From positions 6,638,655 through 6,702,654 of the forward strand of contig JABAKD010000005.1 of the NCBI GenBank assembly GCA_012845835.1: 64,000 nt of DNA, in the 5' to 3' direction. Source of the DNA: Undaria pinnatifida (Eukaryota; Sar; Phaeophyceae; Laminariales; Alariaceae). The first letter of the stretch is position 1, and each line of letters opens with the position of its first letter. A program made the position numbers and the translations under genes. Of the stretch, positions 62,201 to 64,000 are shown piece after piece. The notes under the pieces were generated by a model. That model saw only the letters and a program-made list of their open reading frames with translations. It searched no databases and had not been told where the DNA came from.

Positions 62201-64000
62201 TTCCATCCCATTTATTATCCTCGCACTTCTCTCGTGCTCCTTCACAGTAGTAACTCAGATCCGGGGTCACATAACGGGCCCTTCTCCCCCGTCCCCACTT
62301 CGGCACGTGCCTTCCTTTTTATCGCGAGAACAATCCAGCCTTTTCTTCCCTACTCGACTCGCATCGAATTGGACTGAACCTCAGCAAGGGTGACTCCTCT
62401 TTTGTCCCATCTTCTCGTTTCCTCGCACGAAACCTCTCCCTGCTGCACTTGGCACGTCGCAGGTCTTTCGCGCTCCTGTTCCGTATCAGCGACCAAGGCA
62501 ACCAGCTGGCCCGAGAAGCCCGCAAGGTAACTCTCCTGACCGGACACGCCGCGGCCGAGACACACGGCCGTCTCGCCCGCGCCGTTGCCGCCCTCCGCGC
62601 CTTCTCGCGCCGACGCCGCGGACGGCCAAACATCCGCACGGAGACCGCCTCGGGGCCGTCCTCCACCCTCGTCCGATCTAGGAGGTCCAACGCTTCTGCC
62701 CCTCTTAGCAGTGGAGCCGTTCCCGCCCCTCCGGGGAACCCTAGCGGCTCACCCTCTCCCTTCCCCCGATCTAGCGGTGGCGGCGTTGCTGCCTCGACGG
62801 GGGATGCTAGGGAGGTACCACCACCCCTCCGCCGATCTAGCGGGGAGAACATGTCTGCTGGGGCGCCACGTGCGGGCGGGGTTGATGCAATTTTTTCCCT
62901 CCCTTCGCGGTCGCCGTTGTTAGCGACGTCGCCTCTGAGTCGGTCGATATCGAGCGATGGAGGTCCTTCGAATAGTATCGATGTAGACAATGGTGGTGGT
63001 GACGGCGGCAGCGGCGGTGGCGGCAGCGGTGATGGCGGCGGTGGTGGTCGTGGCAGGGGTGGCGGCGGGAATTACGACAGGCAGAGCAGTAGTAGCACGG
63101 CTATGGAAGCCTGGGCATTGGCCGCAGCGGCTGCGGAAAAAGCGGCGGCAGCGGCAGCGGACGCCGCGGTTGCTGCGACCGCGGCGGCAGCTTCAGCGGC
63201 GAAAATCGCGTCCGATGCCGCGGATGAAGCTGCCTTAGCTGAAGAAAACAGCATCGTGGACGCCCTCCTGGAGGTGCGCACGGCGCTGGCGGCGGGAGAA
63301 GAGCATGCCGCCGGGGCTGGGGCAGAAGTGGAGCGGGTGGCAGCGGGGGTGGAGCTTGCGCCCGCCCTCTTGGATGCATTGAGAGCCTTGAAGAGGGGAA
63401 ACGGGAGTGGACCTGAGATGTCCGGCGCTGGAAAAAGCGGAGAGCTGGCCGAAGATGTGGGTGGATAGTGCATATATTGCGATGGTTTAAATTTTGACGT
63501 CGGGAATAGAGTGTTTTGGTTTTATCAGTTTAGTGTGGATGCGGAAGTAGTAGTGAGATTCGCTCCTGTTGCAGTGTAAGCGCTGGTATTTTGATGTTAC
63601 CGTGCGGCAGATGGTGTGTTGATTTGCCCGTTTTTGCGTGGATGCGGAAGTACAAGTGATATTCGCGTCGGTTGTAGTAGAAGTTGTGCCTGGGGGGGGG
63701 GTGCATGCTCTCGAGACTATGATGTTCGTCGACATGGCCGTCTTCGCAAGCCCCAATATTGTTTGCGCGCCTTCTCTCCTTCTTGGAGTTCAGGTGGGCT
63801 GAAATCGCTCGGCCTCTCCCGTGCTCCCAGGGTAACGGAGACACTTTTAACGCGGCCGGAAATCCGCCATGGTGTTCAACGACTCTGTTGAAATTCTCTC
63901 TCCTAATCCGCCGGTACCCTTACAGAAAGGAGGCGCAGTTACTGGGCCCGGTTTGGTGTTGTGAAATTGTAAGAAGGTGTCACGAGGTTCATGGAGCACC
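15946..64000 (+). CDS. IP3R/RyR-like intracellular calcium-release channel gene (N-terminal half, multi-exon model)
   Basis: Joined exons (listed separately) follow the order of animal IP3 receptors. The N-terminal suppressor-like domain is at 15946-16052 and 33280-33659. MIR-type beta-trefoil repeats are at 42232-42630 and 43202-44095. The RIH domain and solenoid occupy 46808 to about 63456. Splice phases match across most junctions from 46808 onward; the exception is the junction between 54313 and 55704. The family forms a tetrameric cation channel in the ER or other internal membranes that releases stored Ca2+; the pore and gate would be encoded beyond 64 kb. Low-complexity Gly, Ser and Ala inserts make the protein much longer than vertebrate IP3R over the same region. 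Exons near 34-42, 44-46.8 and 54.3-55.7 kb are still missing. IP3R-like versus RyR-like ligand gating cannot be settled here. Confidence 0.75.
16060..18220. other. Putative intron 1, first part: no recognisable gene
   Basis: Contains short self-similar segments, for example CGGTGCTAAATCGGG(C/T)CCC near 16753 and 16965, and palindromic GTCTAGACTAGTCTATAGTC near 17227. A further TAGTCTATATATT palindrome is near 18090. No coding frame can be supported. Confidence 0.45.
18233..18312 (-). mobile_element. CAA-tailed retroposon, copy 2
   Basis: (GTT)8 followed by CTCACATCAACTCGCATAAT and GTGGTCACAGGACAGGCTCC, the reverse complement of the module at 6194-6275. Confidence 0.75.
18320..19440. other. 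No recognisable gene
   Basis: An open frame of 189 codons (18324-18893) has a GC-rich second half but no motif I recognise, and no splice context that links it to the receptor gene. Confidence 0.35.
19443..19592. repeat. Tandem pair of about 68-bp units
   Basis: TTTAATCCTCCGGTGG... (19461) and TTTAGTCCTGCGGTGG... (19529) each continue through GGGGAATA(A/G)TAAAGCTTGAACT and CCCACACTTCCACGT. The sequence just to the right (19606-19672) matches 27467-27535, so this edge belongs to a dispersed element. Confidence 0.75.
19990..20400. repeat. Tandem duplication, about 205-bp units
   Basis: Unit 1 (about 19990-20190) and unit 2 (about 20198-20400) share TGGCCC-AGT, TACTGGCAGCAC, GAGCTGCCAGTGCTGCCAGT, ACTTTGACGA(A/C)TTGCG and CCGAGCGC in order. 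They have diverged by roughly 20-25%. Confidence 0.75.
20682..22505. mobile_element. Non-autonomous LTR-like element with 370-377-bp direct repeats
   Basis: Direct repeats at 20682-21058 and 22136-22505 are about 92% identical, start TG and end TTACA, and are flanked by an exact 4-bp duplication GTGC (20678-20681 and 22506-22509). The 1.08-kb interior holds several short proline-, threonine- or lysine-rich frames and an A-run (21779-21799), but no recognisable polymerase. No convincing primer-binding site or polypurine tract is seen, so the assignment to LTR elements (LARD-like) is tentative. The identity of the repeats suggests moderate age. Confidence 0.6.
22520..23990. other. No recognisable gene
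   Basis: Overlapping frames on both strands at 22860-23355 look like composition shadows. A segment at 23390-23575 (GGCACTACTC, CCGGAAATACCGGC, GCACTGCAGAGG) recurs inverted near 27590-27740. A degenerate GGGTTAGGGTT piece lies at 22761. Confidence 0.4.
23998..24132. repeat. Dispersed repeat copy (partner of 10040-10170)
   Basis: See the copy at 10040-10170; landmarks occur in the same order and orientation. Confidence 0.6.
24870..24948. repeat. Dispersed repeat copy (partner of 4022-4098)
   Basis: CAGTGCCATTGATGATGCAC through AATGCCGTCTTTAG to TAGGGTCTGCT, in the same orientation as the copy at 4022. A 48-bp tandem pair (CACCACAAGCTTCGACGT) follows at 24967-25022. Confidence 0.7.
25440..25830. 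repeat. GC-rich imperfect repeats (CAGCGCAGTGCCGTGC-type)
   Basis: Short units such as CAGCAGCGCAGCGC(C/A)GTGC and CCATGCTTTGCCATGCTGCG recur at 25470-25640 and 25778-25830. They give alanine/cysteine-rich frames with no domain. Confidence 0.7.
25930..26615. repeat. Tandem duplication, about 385-bp period
   Basis: Unit 1 (about 25935-26250) and unit 2 (about 26320-26615) share TGTGTACTCGT, ACTGCCG(T/A)TCAGAACGTGAC, CAGCGCAG, CTTGGCA and CTTCCTTGCGCGAG in order. Both end in GC-rich AAGCGGAGCCCT-type palindromic tails. A similar tail occurs at about 48755-48800. Confidence 0.75.
26680..26865. repeat. Dispersed repeat copy (partner of 13300-13510)
   Basis: Same landmarks and orientation as the copy at 13300-13510. 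Confidence 0.65.
26930..27420. repeat. Tandem units (about 168 bp) with G-homopolymer runs
   Basis: TTGGAGCTACGGCATGGATG, AGCTGCCTGGTAGTGTTT-type and TTTTAGGTGGGG(C/T)GTTTGAA phrases recur at about 27105-27235 and 27273-27400. They are separated by a run of more than 20 G (27238-27259). Another G-rich patch is at 26944-26990. Confidence 0.8.
27780..28400. other. No recognisable gene
   Basis: Contains several ACCAGGTAT/GGTACC palindromic phrases but no supported coding frame. Confidence 0.45.
28409..28566 (-). mobile_element. CAA-tailed retroposon, copy 3, with a long (GTT)n tail
   Basis: About 30 GTT units (28410-28499) precede TCTCACATTAACTCGCATAG and the conserved module that ends in CTCCAGTCACTCTGGAG. 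It is the best preserved of the four copies, and its longest tail directly abuts the constant part. Confidence 0.8.
28992..29290. repeat. (CTA)n microsatellite, about 300 bp
   Basis: Nearly uninterrupted CTA/ACT units with a few CGA and CCA variants. It gives spurious poly-Tyr, poly-Thr and poly-Val frames on both strands. Confidence 0.97.
29300..30198. other. No recognisable gene; possible short coding stretch
   Basis: Behind an acceptor-like TTTCAG at 29345-29350, a + frame reads hydrophobically (LVWSGAAAIVLFFADMFS and onward to 29539). It has no match that I recognise. A palindromic ATCTAGATGATCT-type stretch is at 29567-29611, and C-homopolymer runs lie at 29757-29805. Confidence 0.3.
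30208..32645. mobile_element. Mutator-like (MULE) element, 2,438 bp, about 570-bp TIRs, 9-bp TSD
   Basis: The left end GAGCGATGGCCGAAATCGGG and the right end are exact inverted repeats. The inverted repeat continues for about 570 bp (30208-30775 against 32080-32645) at about 97% identity. The exact 9-bp duplication TATGTATAA flanks it at 30199-30207 and 32646-32654. Long TIRs with a 9-bp target duplication are the hallmark of Mutator-like elements. The 1.3-kb interior has no recognisable MULE transposase, so it is probably non-autonomous. CAGTCGAAAA/CAGTCGGAT motifs recur in both TIRs and inside at 31519-31650. The high TIR identity suggests recent activity. It lies in putative intron 1 of the receptor gene. 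Confidence 0.88.
32660..33279. other. No recognisable gene
   Basis: Short frames only. A pyrimidine-rich tract and CAG acceptor at 33262-33279 lead into the next exon. Confidence 0.45.
33280..33659 (+). CDS. Exon of the IP3R/RyR-like gene: N-terminal domain
   Basis: The frame opens after TTCAG at 33275-33279 and closes at a CAG/GTGATG donor (33659/33660). The second half is the clearest part: GTPVRYSKAVQLVHEFSG, then ALLCIDVQERAAIEGFAMKV. It aligns with the IP3R stretch G-T-V-I-Q-Y-G-x-V-I-Q-L-L-H followed by L-x-V-x-x-x-x-x-A-L-L-E-x-N-A-M-R-V. The first half contains MCPLKNLQGQK, which resembles the family motif x-C-P-M-N-x-Y-x-A-Q-K, and the distance between the two landmarks (about 44 residues) also fits. 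A weaker possibility is an intron inside 33420-33465. The exon ends with one leftover base, so an unseen exon must restore phase before 42232. Confidence 0.7.
33660..34850. other. Intron sequence, no recognisable gene
   Basis: Includes inverted phrases around GGGTACC (34040-34100). No coding frame. Confidence 0.45.
34858..35045. repeat. 21-bp minisatellite
   Basis: About eight diverged units of the type TGCGGTGCAACCTGAGCCAAA. They yield a repeated Cys-Asn-Leu-x-Gln-Met-Arg frame that is a by-product of the 21-bp period. Confidence 0.85.
36164..38407. mobile_element. 2,244-bp insertion flanked by 20-bp direct repeats
   Basis: GTACTTGAGCATCTTARTAT occurs at 36144-36163 and 38408-38427 with 19/20 identity. 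The LINE reading frame (…AAKK, then LRCSSTKSN) resumes across the pair, so the block between was inserted into the LINE. A 15-20-bp duplication suits a target-primed retroelement. No polymerase is recognised inside. It contains tandem repeats (36205-36650), a T-rich patch (37205-37330) and unassigned open frames at 37920-38230. No terminal inverted repeat is visible. Confidence 0.75.
36205..36650. repeat. Nested tandem repeats within the insertion
   Basis: GTGTGC(A/G)GATCTCGGCCA occurs at about 36315, 36400 and 36578, each followed by GAGTATCA(A/T)A...CGG and an AGAGAATAGCCAGACACCAC-type phrase. A higher-order repeat of about 268 bp (ACCGACA...CAGTGCAGGGGGGAG at 36207 and 36475) contains them. 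Confidence 0.8.
40011..40185 (-). mobile_element. Second 5'-truncated LINE 3' end
   Basis: The minus strand reads AISKPSLYNMWKKRNGRPNV through SRNGAPSRKGCVINGQ, then a C-rich tail (40015-40022 on the + strand as G). It is the same 3' end as at 491-631 and 35286-35412, with about 10% divergence. Its tail directly abuts the 5'-truncated start of the longer LINE, so the two copies lie head to tail. Confidence 0.8.
40190..40850. other. Intron sequence, no recognisable gene
   Basis: Short frames only. A local near-repeat of CCCACGGCGC-type phrases is at 40640-40680. Confidence 0.4.
40850..41300. repeat. Three tandem units of about 190 bp
   Basis: GG(T)GGGACGACGTTCATCGGG followed by GAT(G/C)(A/G)CGCC(G/A)CC and CATCGGCGGCGG-type ends occurs at about 40856, 41043 and 41236. 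Units 2 and 3 are preceded by acceptor-like TTTGCAG. A + frame common to the three reads GGTTFIGDDAAGVV-like, which weakly recalls the missing I-G-D-x-V-V part of the receptor, so a triplicated exon is conceivable. A (TA)8 run at 41107-41124 separates units 2 and 3. Confidence 0.6.
41310..42231. other. Intron end, C-rich
   Basis: From 41860 to 42231 the + strand is rich in CCCCTCTCCCCCC-type tracts with a recurring TAGACGCCTCC(A/T) phrase (42063, 42233). It ends in the acceptor CCCACAG before exon 42232. Confidence 0.5.
42232..42630 (+). CDS. IP3R-like gene exon: MIR domain start
   Basis: Begins after CCCACAG with VDASFTHSLLRVVPYDDC, matching the IP3R segment V-N-x-x-N-x-S-W-K-I-V-L-F. A Ser-rich insert (TCATCATCGTCATCATC repeats, 42352-42425) follows. 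Then IIRGGDVVRLCHLTSKGFLT, the diagnostic I-L-K-G-G-D-V-V-R-L-F-H motif that opens an MIR repeat. The donor is GAG/GTGCGA (42621) or CAG/GTTGAA (42630); both are phase 0 and fit the next exon. This is the strongest single piece of evidence for the family. Confidence 0.85.
43202..44095 (+). CDS. IP3R-like gene exon: MIR repeats
   Basis: The exon runs from acceptor TTACAG (43196-43201) to donor GAG/GTGACT (44095/44096), 298 codons, phase 0 at both ends. ASSNCLWVLERTHC matches S-S-K-A-L-W-E-V-E. After a Gly/Ser-rich insert come VEYVRVKHLASLRYLCVG (F-R-F-K-H-L-A-T-G-H-Y-L) and DDLVHLQHKDTGLFL (S-Y-V-R-L-R-H-L-x-T), two further MIR cores. It ends at GSIGLTVIKSPLTTE. The loop corresponding to the vertebrate R-T-T-G-R-Q IP3-contact sequence reads YVSTTPSRREK, so that contact is not conserved as such. 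Confidence 0.85.
44184..44245 (+). pseudogene. Possible partial copy of the preceding exon end
   Basis: In the intron about 90 bp past the exon end, a frame reads GSIGLAYIKPS, similar to GSIGLTVIKSP at the end of exon 43202-44095; the DNA matches imperfectly (GGGAGCATCGGGCTG against GGAAGCATCGGACTG). It looks like a decayed duplicate, though chance or a true alternative exon cannot be excluded. Confidence 0.4.
44250..45368. other. Intron sequence, no exon identified
   Basis: Four or so imperfect repeats of GCCATC(C/T)GTTA(C/T)TTTGTCG(C/T)C and CAGCATGCT phrases lie at 44680-44880. The receptor segment between the MIR repeats and the RIH domain (about 20 residues) should be encoded somewhere in 44.1-46.8 kb but was not recognised. 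Confidence 0.45.
45369..45560. mobile_element. Mariner/Tc1-type MITE, 192 bp
   Basis: The left end CAGTGCTGCCCCGGTTTAAG and the right end (reverse complement CAGGGAGTACCCCGGTTTAA) form inverted repeats that share the core CCCCGGTTTAAGAG. Both ends are bounded by TA (45367-45368 and 45561-45562), the target duplication typical of Tc1/mariner elements. It has no coding capacity. Confidence 0.75.
45851..45926. repeat. Dispersed repeat copy (partner at 57812-57888)
   Basis: ACGCAGCTTG, GAGTAT(T)GA(C/T)..GATTTATCGAACTCAC-type and GGCTGACGT are shared in order with 57812-57888. The first 20 bp also occur at 14838. An inverted partner pair with GTGGTTGGCTTGAAAT lies at 45640 (+) and 60165-60180 (-). 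Confidence 0.55.
46808..47413 (+). CDS. IP3R-like gene exon: start of the RIH domain
   Basis: Acceptor TTGTACAG (46800-46807), donor AAG/GTGAAT (47413/47414), 202 codons, phase 0 at both ends. ATLQPFLQEVETM starts it, then a variable Ser/Gly-rich insert (46980-47300), then YHACPRLKFQLLLREQ and GIIVTLFDAMEK. This aligns with the IP3R core stretch R-x-R-Q-K-L-M-R-E-Q-N-I-L-K-Q-I-F-K-L-L. Of the vertebrate basic ligand contacts there, the Arg of L-R-E-Q is kept, while the earlier Arg and Lys seem replaced by Phe and Leu. That is a by-eye alignment. Confidence 0.85.
47420..48885. other. Intron, with a CAA-tailed retroposon and no exon
   Basis: Contains GATC/CTATAGACC palindromic bits at 47500-47560 and the retroposon at 47834-47905. 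No coding frame was recognised. Confidence 0.5.
47834..47905 (-). mobile_element. CAA-tailed retroposon, copy 4 (degraded)
   Basis: (GTT)5 followed by ATCGCACATTAACTC and GTCCGTGGTCACA, a diverged version of the module seen at 6194, 18233 and 28409. Confidence 0.6.
48886..48984 (+). pseudogene. Partial duplicate of the 49059 exon, lacking an acceptor
   Basis: The DNA from 48886 (TTCCTGGTATTCCGGGCCCA, then GATGGCATCCTTGCTCGAAC) matches 49053-49150 at about 80-85% identity, covering the acceptor region and the first 30 codons of the next exon. The AG at the splice position has become TG, so it should not be spliced. The unit spacing is 167 bp. Confidence 0.8.
49059..49316 (+). CDS. IP3R-like gene exon: RIH helices
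   Basis: Acceptor TTGTTGCAG (49050-49058), donor AAG/GTGGGA (49316/49317), 86 codons, phase 0 at both ends. It reads VFRAQGGILARTLWWDD, an acidic/Gly linker, then RSDARHCLRQLVREAMALAD and FSAKDNPRG. The second part aligns with H-I-C-R-L-C-Y-R-V-L-R-H in IP3R. A broken copy of its first 30 codons lies 167 bp upstream. Confidence 0.8.
49713..49847 (+). CDS. IP3R-like gene exon: RIH helices
   Basis: Acceptor GTACCAG, donor GAG/GTGACG, 45 codons, phase 0 at both ends. It reads VMLERFTPLLRELIGSGLGA and CELLATIRRDNPRTSAIVTA. The family equivalent is E-Y-I-A-K-Q-F-G-F-M-Q-K-Q-I-G-x-D-x-x-A-E-D-T-I-T-A-L-L-H-N-N-R. The alignment has no gaps over 30 residues. Confidence 0.85.
50623..51477 (+). CDS. 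IP3R-like gene exon: RIH end and Gly-rich insert
   Basis: Acceptor ACCGACAG (50615-50622), donor GAG/GTGAGT (51477/51478), 285 codons, phase 0 at both ends. It opens ILATLPESRDLANSMRLLGS, matching F-V-S-L-V-R-K-N-x-E-P-R-F-L-D-Y-L-S-D-L-C. A GGC/GGT-encoded glycine run (50810-50870) and a further insert follow. Then comes FRYELIRDTHSG, and near the end LEFFVESVRLLSTLCQERHA, equal to Y-Y-R-Y-Q-L-N-L-F-A-R-M-C-L-D-R-Q. The 5' boundary was chosen to keep the phase and the alignment; the later ATG at 50665 is internal. Confidence 0.85.
51500..52575. other. Intron, no exon identified
   Basis: T-rich sequence with an acceptor CCTCAG at 52570-52575. Open frames at 51903-52452 have no family similarity. 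Confidence 0.5.
52576..52694 (+). CDS. IP3R-like gene exon: solenoid
   Basis: Acceptor TTCCTCAG, donor CAG/GTATGT (52694/52695), 39 codons plus 2 bases. It reads ELMDVVRSETVPLTVRSAFA and RLVENCHLDVAPL, aligning with [22 protein letters not shown]. The R-x-x-F-x-R-L...H-x-D signature is kept. Confidence 0.88.
53304..53409 (+). CDS. IP3R-like gene exon: solenoid linker
   Basis: The first base completes the Arg codon left open by the previous exon. Then YVRLKADDDEDDVGDLSTAS follows, equal to K-Y-A-R-L-W-S-E-I-P in position with an acidic loop after it. Donor GGG/GTGAGA at 53409/53410, 35 codons, phase 0 end. The acceptor is GGCTGGTAG (53295-53303). Confidence 0.8.
54030..54060 (+). pseudogene. 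Decoy copy of the acceptor of exon 54236
   Basis: CTTTCCGCAGGCCGGCAATGG repeats CTCTCCGGCAGGCCGGCGAGC at 54226. The upstream 160 bp are also duplicated (53870-54050 against 54058-54245; shared GCAGAAACGA(A/G)CG and ACACCCTT). It is a tandem duplication of intron plus 3' splice site. Confidence 0.6.
54236..54313 (+). CDS. IP3R-like gene exon: charged helix
   Basis: Acceptor CTCTCCGGCAG. The frame reads AGERRSTPRNCGEHEAQRKR and LKDVLE, continuing openly to VKRRSLRTLVEQFLLSKRDA before a stop. The first GT donor in phase 0 is GAG/GTGAAA at 54313/54314, but the longer read-through (F-A-Q-T-M-E-F-V-E-E-Y-L-R-D-V-V in IP3R) still looks coding, so the 3' end is uncertain. The next recognised exon needs phase 2, so a small exon or a different donor is missing here. 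Confidence 0.6.
55704..55815 (+). CDS. IP3R-like gene exon: loop region
   Basis: Acceptor TTTTTGCAG (55695-55703), strong donor AAT/GTAAGT (55815/55816). One base plus 37 codons read VREDTGGLTSQQWEPVYTKD and GGRSSGLIRSFARGPSN. It has no direct equivalent in vertebrate IP3R that I recognise. It is supported by both splice sites, clean coding composition and phase fit with the following exon. Confidence 0.65.
55820..56950. other. Intron, no exon identified
   Basis: Short palindromic GGCATGTCGGCATGCC phrases at 56550-56570. Nothing else to report. Confidence 0.45.
57063..57349 (+). CDS. IP3R-like gene exon: solenoid helices with Gly-rich tail
   Basis: Begins after ACCGTTGCAG with LTESLRLLGAVLSLLRLTLS, which fits L-T-F-E-V-V-N-L-A-R-N-L-I-Y-F-G. 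LFRRLCSLLDFLEDVREMRS follows, then a Gly/Ala-rich tail to donor CAG/GTGCAG (57349/57350), phase 2. The frame is open from 56838, so an earlier acceptor (CATGCAG, exon start 56958) is also possible. It is in phase with the exons on both sides. Confidence 0.7.
57404..58095. repeat. Four diverged acceptor-like intron repeats
   Basis: CTGCTGTCTCTGGTGCGCAG, followed by a CTCGTGGCGCGCCGTCAC-type phrase, recurs at about 57416, 57497, 57939 and 58041. Each copy reads as a pyrimidine tract, a CAG and the same downstream 20 bp. A related CACACTGCGTGACAG precedes the true exon at 59775. Confidence 0.65.
58868..59310. mobile_element. Foldback element with duplicated hairpins
   Basis: The outer arms CTGGCGAAATCGAAGAGAGC (58874) and its inverted counterpart (59283-59303) continue inward through CCGGCCTGGA and GGAGTTGGAA. 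Inside are two tandem hairpin units (about 58927-59098 and 59095-59250), each with GGGAGCGCTGCT facing AGCAGCGCTCCC. Long inverted arms with repeated inner hairpins fit a foldback or MITE-type DNA element; no coding is present. Confidence 0.75.
59775..59889 (+). CDS. IP3R-like gene exon: solenoid
   Basis: Acceptor GCGTGACAG, donor CAG/GTATGT (59889/59890). The first base completes the codon left by exon 57063-57349, then NQLGDGSVVAGVGTDFASSS and RLLSSLADEDAVGITDTQ. The end, I-T-D-T-Q, equals the V-M-D-T-K that precedes L-K-I-I-E-I-L in IP3R. Phase 0 end. Confidence 0.8.
60346..60461 (+). CDS. IP3R-like gene exon: solenoid
   Basis: Acceptor GTCGCCGAAG, donor CAG/GTGCGT (60461/60462), 38 codons plus 2 bases. 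It reads VSVMGVLAILLGHEQDGQID and EVLQLAHAYDEDESSFRF. It aligns with [32 protein letters not shown]. The fit with both neighbours in phase is exact. Confidence 0.88.
60479..60545. mobile_element. hAT-like GGGTC element fragment
   Basis: Starts CAGGGCTGCTCGCGGGTCGG right after a T-run, 18 bp past the exon donor, and holds five GGGTC units. The other end is not clear. Confidence 0.5.
61091..61317. mobile_element. hAT-like GGGTC MITE, 227 bp
   Basis: The ends CGAGGCTTTTCAAGGGTC and GGACCCGTGAAAAGCCCAG form inverted repeats related to the termini of the 4333-6016 element. The flanks are T-runs on both sides (61081-61089 and 61318-61323). The interior is GGGTC/GGGTCGCGTC-rich. It sits in the intron before exon 61385. 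Confidence 0.7.
61385..61579 (+). CDS. IP3R-like gene exon: solenoid
   Basis: Acceptor CGCCCGCAG, donor AA/GTGGGT (61579/61580). The first base completes the Arg codon from exon 60346-60461. It reads HQAGENMVATFNGEDIWGVV, then AYNLGKTLLRLAVAGQESG and SKLTA, positioned like the R-T-F-L-R-V-L-L-H-L-T-M-H-D-Y segment of IP3R. It ends with two bases (AA) that the next exon completes to Lys. Confidence 0.82.
61600..62462. other. Intron
   Basis: The minus-strand frame 61815-62306 is a shadow without recognised similarity. The right half is C/T-rich and leads to acceptor CACGTCGCAG (62453-62462). Confidence 0.5.
62463..63456 (+). CDS. IP3R-like gene exon: solenoid end plus Ser/Gly/Ala-rich region
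   Basis: One base plus a long open frame. It starts SFALLFRISDQGNQLAREAR, then KVTLLTGHAAAETHGRLARA. This aligns with [26 protein letters not shown] in IP3R. The following 290 codons are low complexity: Ser/Pro repeats with R-S-S-G-G/R-S-S-G-E motifs, a Gly-rich stretch (62985-63070) and an Ala-rich helix-like stretch (63100-63240). A stop follows at 63466. A GT at 63457 (GAT/GTGGGT) is a plausible donor, since the family continues to a pore domain. Confidence 0.8.
63470..64000. other. Right edge, likely intron
   Basis: Contains two direct copies of (G)TGTGGATGCGGAAGTA (63534 and 63637), each followed by TGATATTCGC- or TGAGATTCGC-type sequence. No family motif was recognised before the window ends. 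Confidence 0.45.

Overview
The window is nuclear DNA of a eukaryote, most likely a brown alga (Phaeophyceae) or a close stramenopile relative. The reasons are: protein-coding sequence broken into small phase-compatible exons by GT-AG introns; copia and non-LTR retroelement remnants; abundant CAG, CTA, GTT and GGGTC simple repeats; homopolymer G/C runs; and an inositol-trisphosphate/ryanodine-receptor-like (IP3R/RyR-like) gene, a family reported from brown algae but absent from land plants. The taxon is an inference. No rRNA gene, intact tRNA gene, CRISPR array or bacterial operon is visible.

Layout. About 1-8.7 kb is an old, heavily broken Ty1/copia element on the + strand. It has been invaded by a 141-bp LINE 3' end, a LINE reverse-transcriptase piece, a 1.7-kb hAT-like element and a CAA-tailed retroposon. 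About 8.7-15.9 kb is gene-poor: dispersed repeats, a diverged tandem array, a miniature LTR element (TRIM) at 13.6-14.0 kb and a foldback element carrying interstitial telomere-like repeats at 14.4-14.8 kb. From about 15.9 kb to the right edge I think most of the window is one giant + strand gene for an IP3R-like calcium-release channel.

The gene. A probable first exon (15946-16052) encodes the start of the N-terminal ligand-binding/suppressor domain. A second exon lies at 33280-33659. A dense set of at least 15 further exons runs from 42232 to about 63456. In order they cover the MIR-like beta-trefoils, the first RIH (armadillo) domain and the following helical solenoid, up to the region that matches roughly residue 1100 of vertebrate IP3R. 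The pore would lie beyond 64 kb. Splice phases agree across most junctions; at least one exon near 34-42 kb, one near 44-46.8 kb and one near 54.3-55.7 kb were not found.

The introns are the repeat landscape. Putative intron 1 (about 17 kb) holds a 377-bp LTR-like pair with a 4-bp target duplication, several tandem duplications, a 300-bp CTA microsatellite and a 2,438-bp Mutator-like element with about 570-bp terminal inverted repeats and a 9-bp target duplication. The next large intron (about 8.6 kb) holds a LINE split by a 2,244-bp insertion flanked by 20-bp duplications. The smaller introns contain mariner-type and hAT-type miniature elements, a foldback element and partial copies of neighbouring exons.
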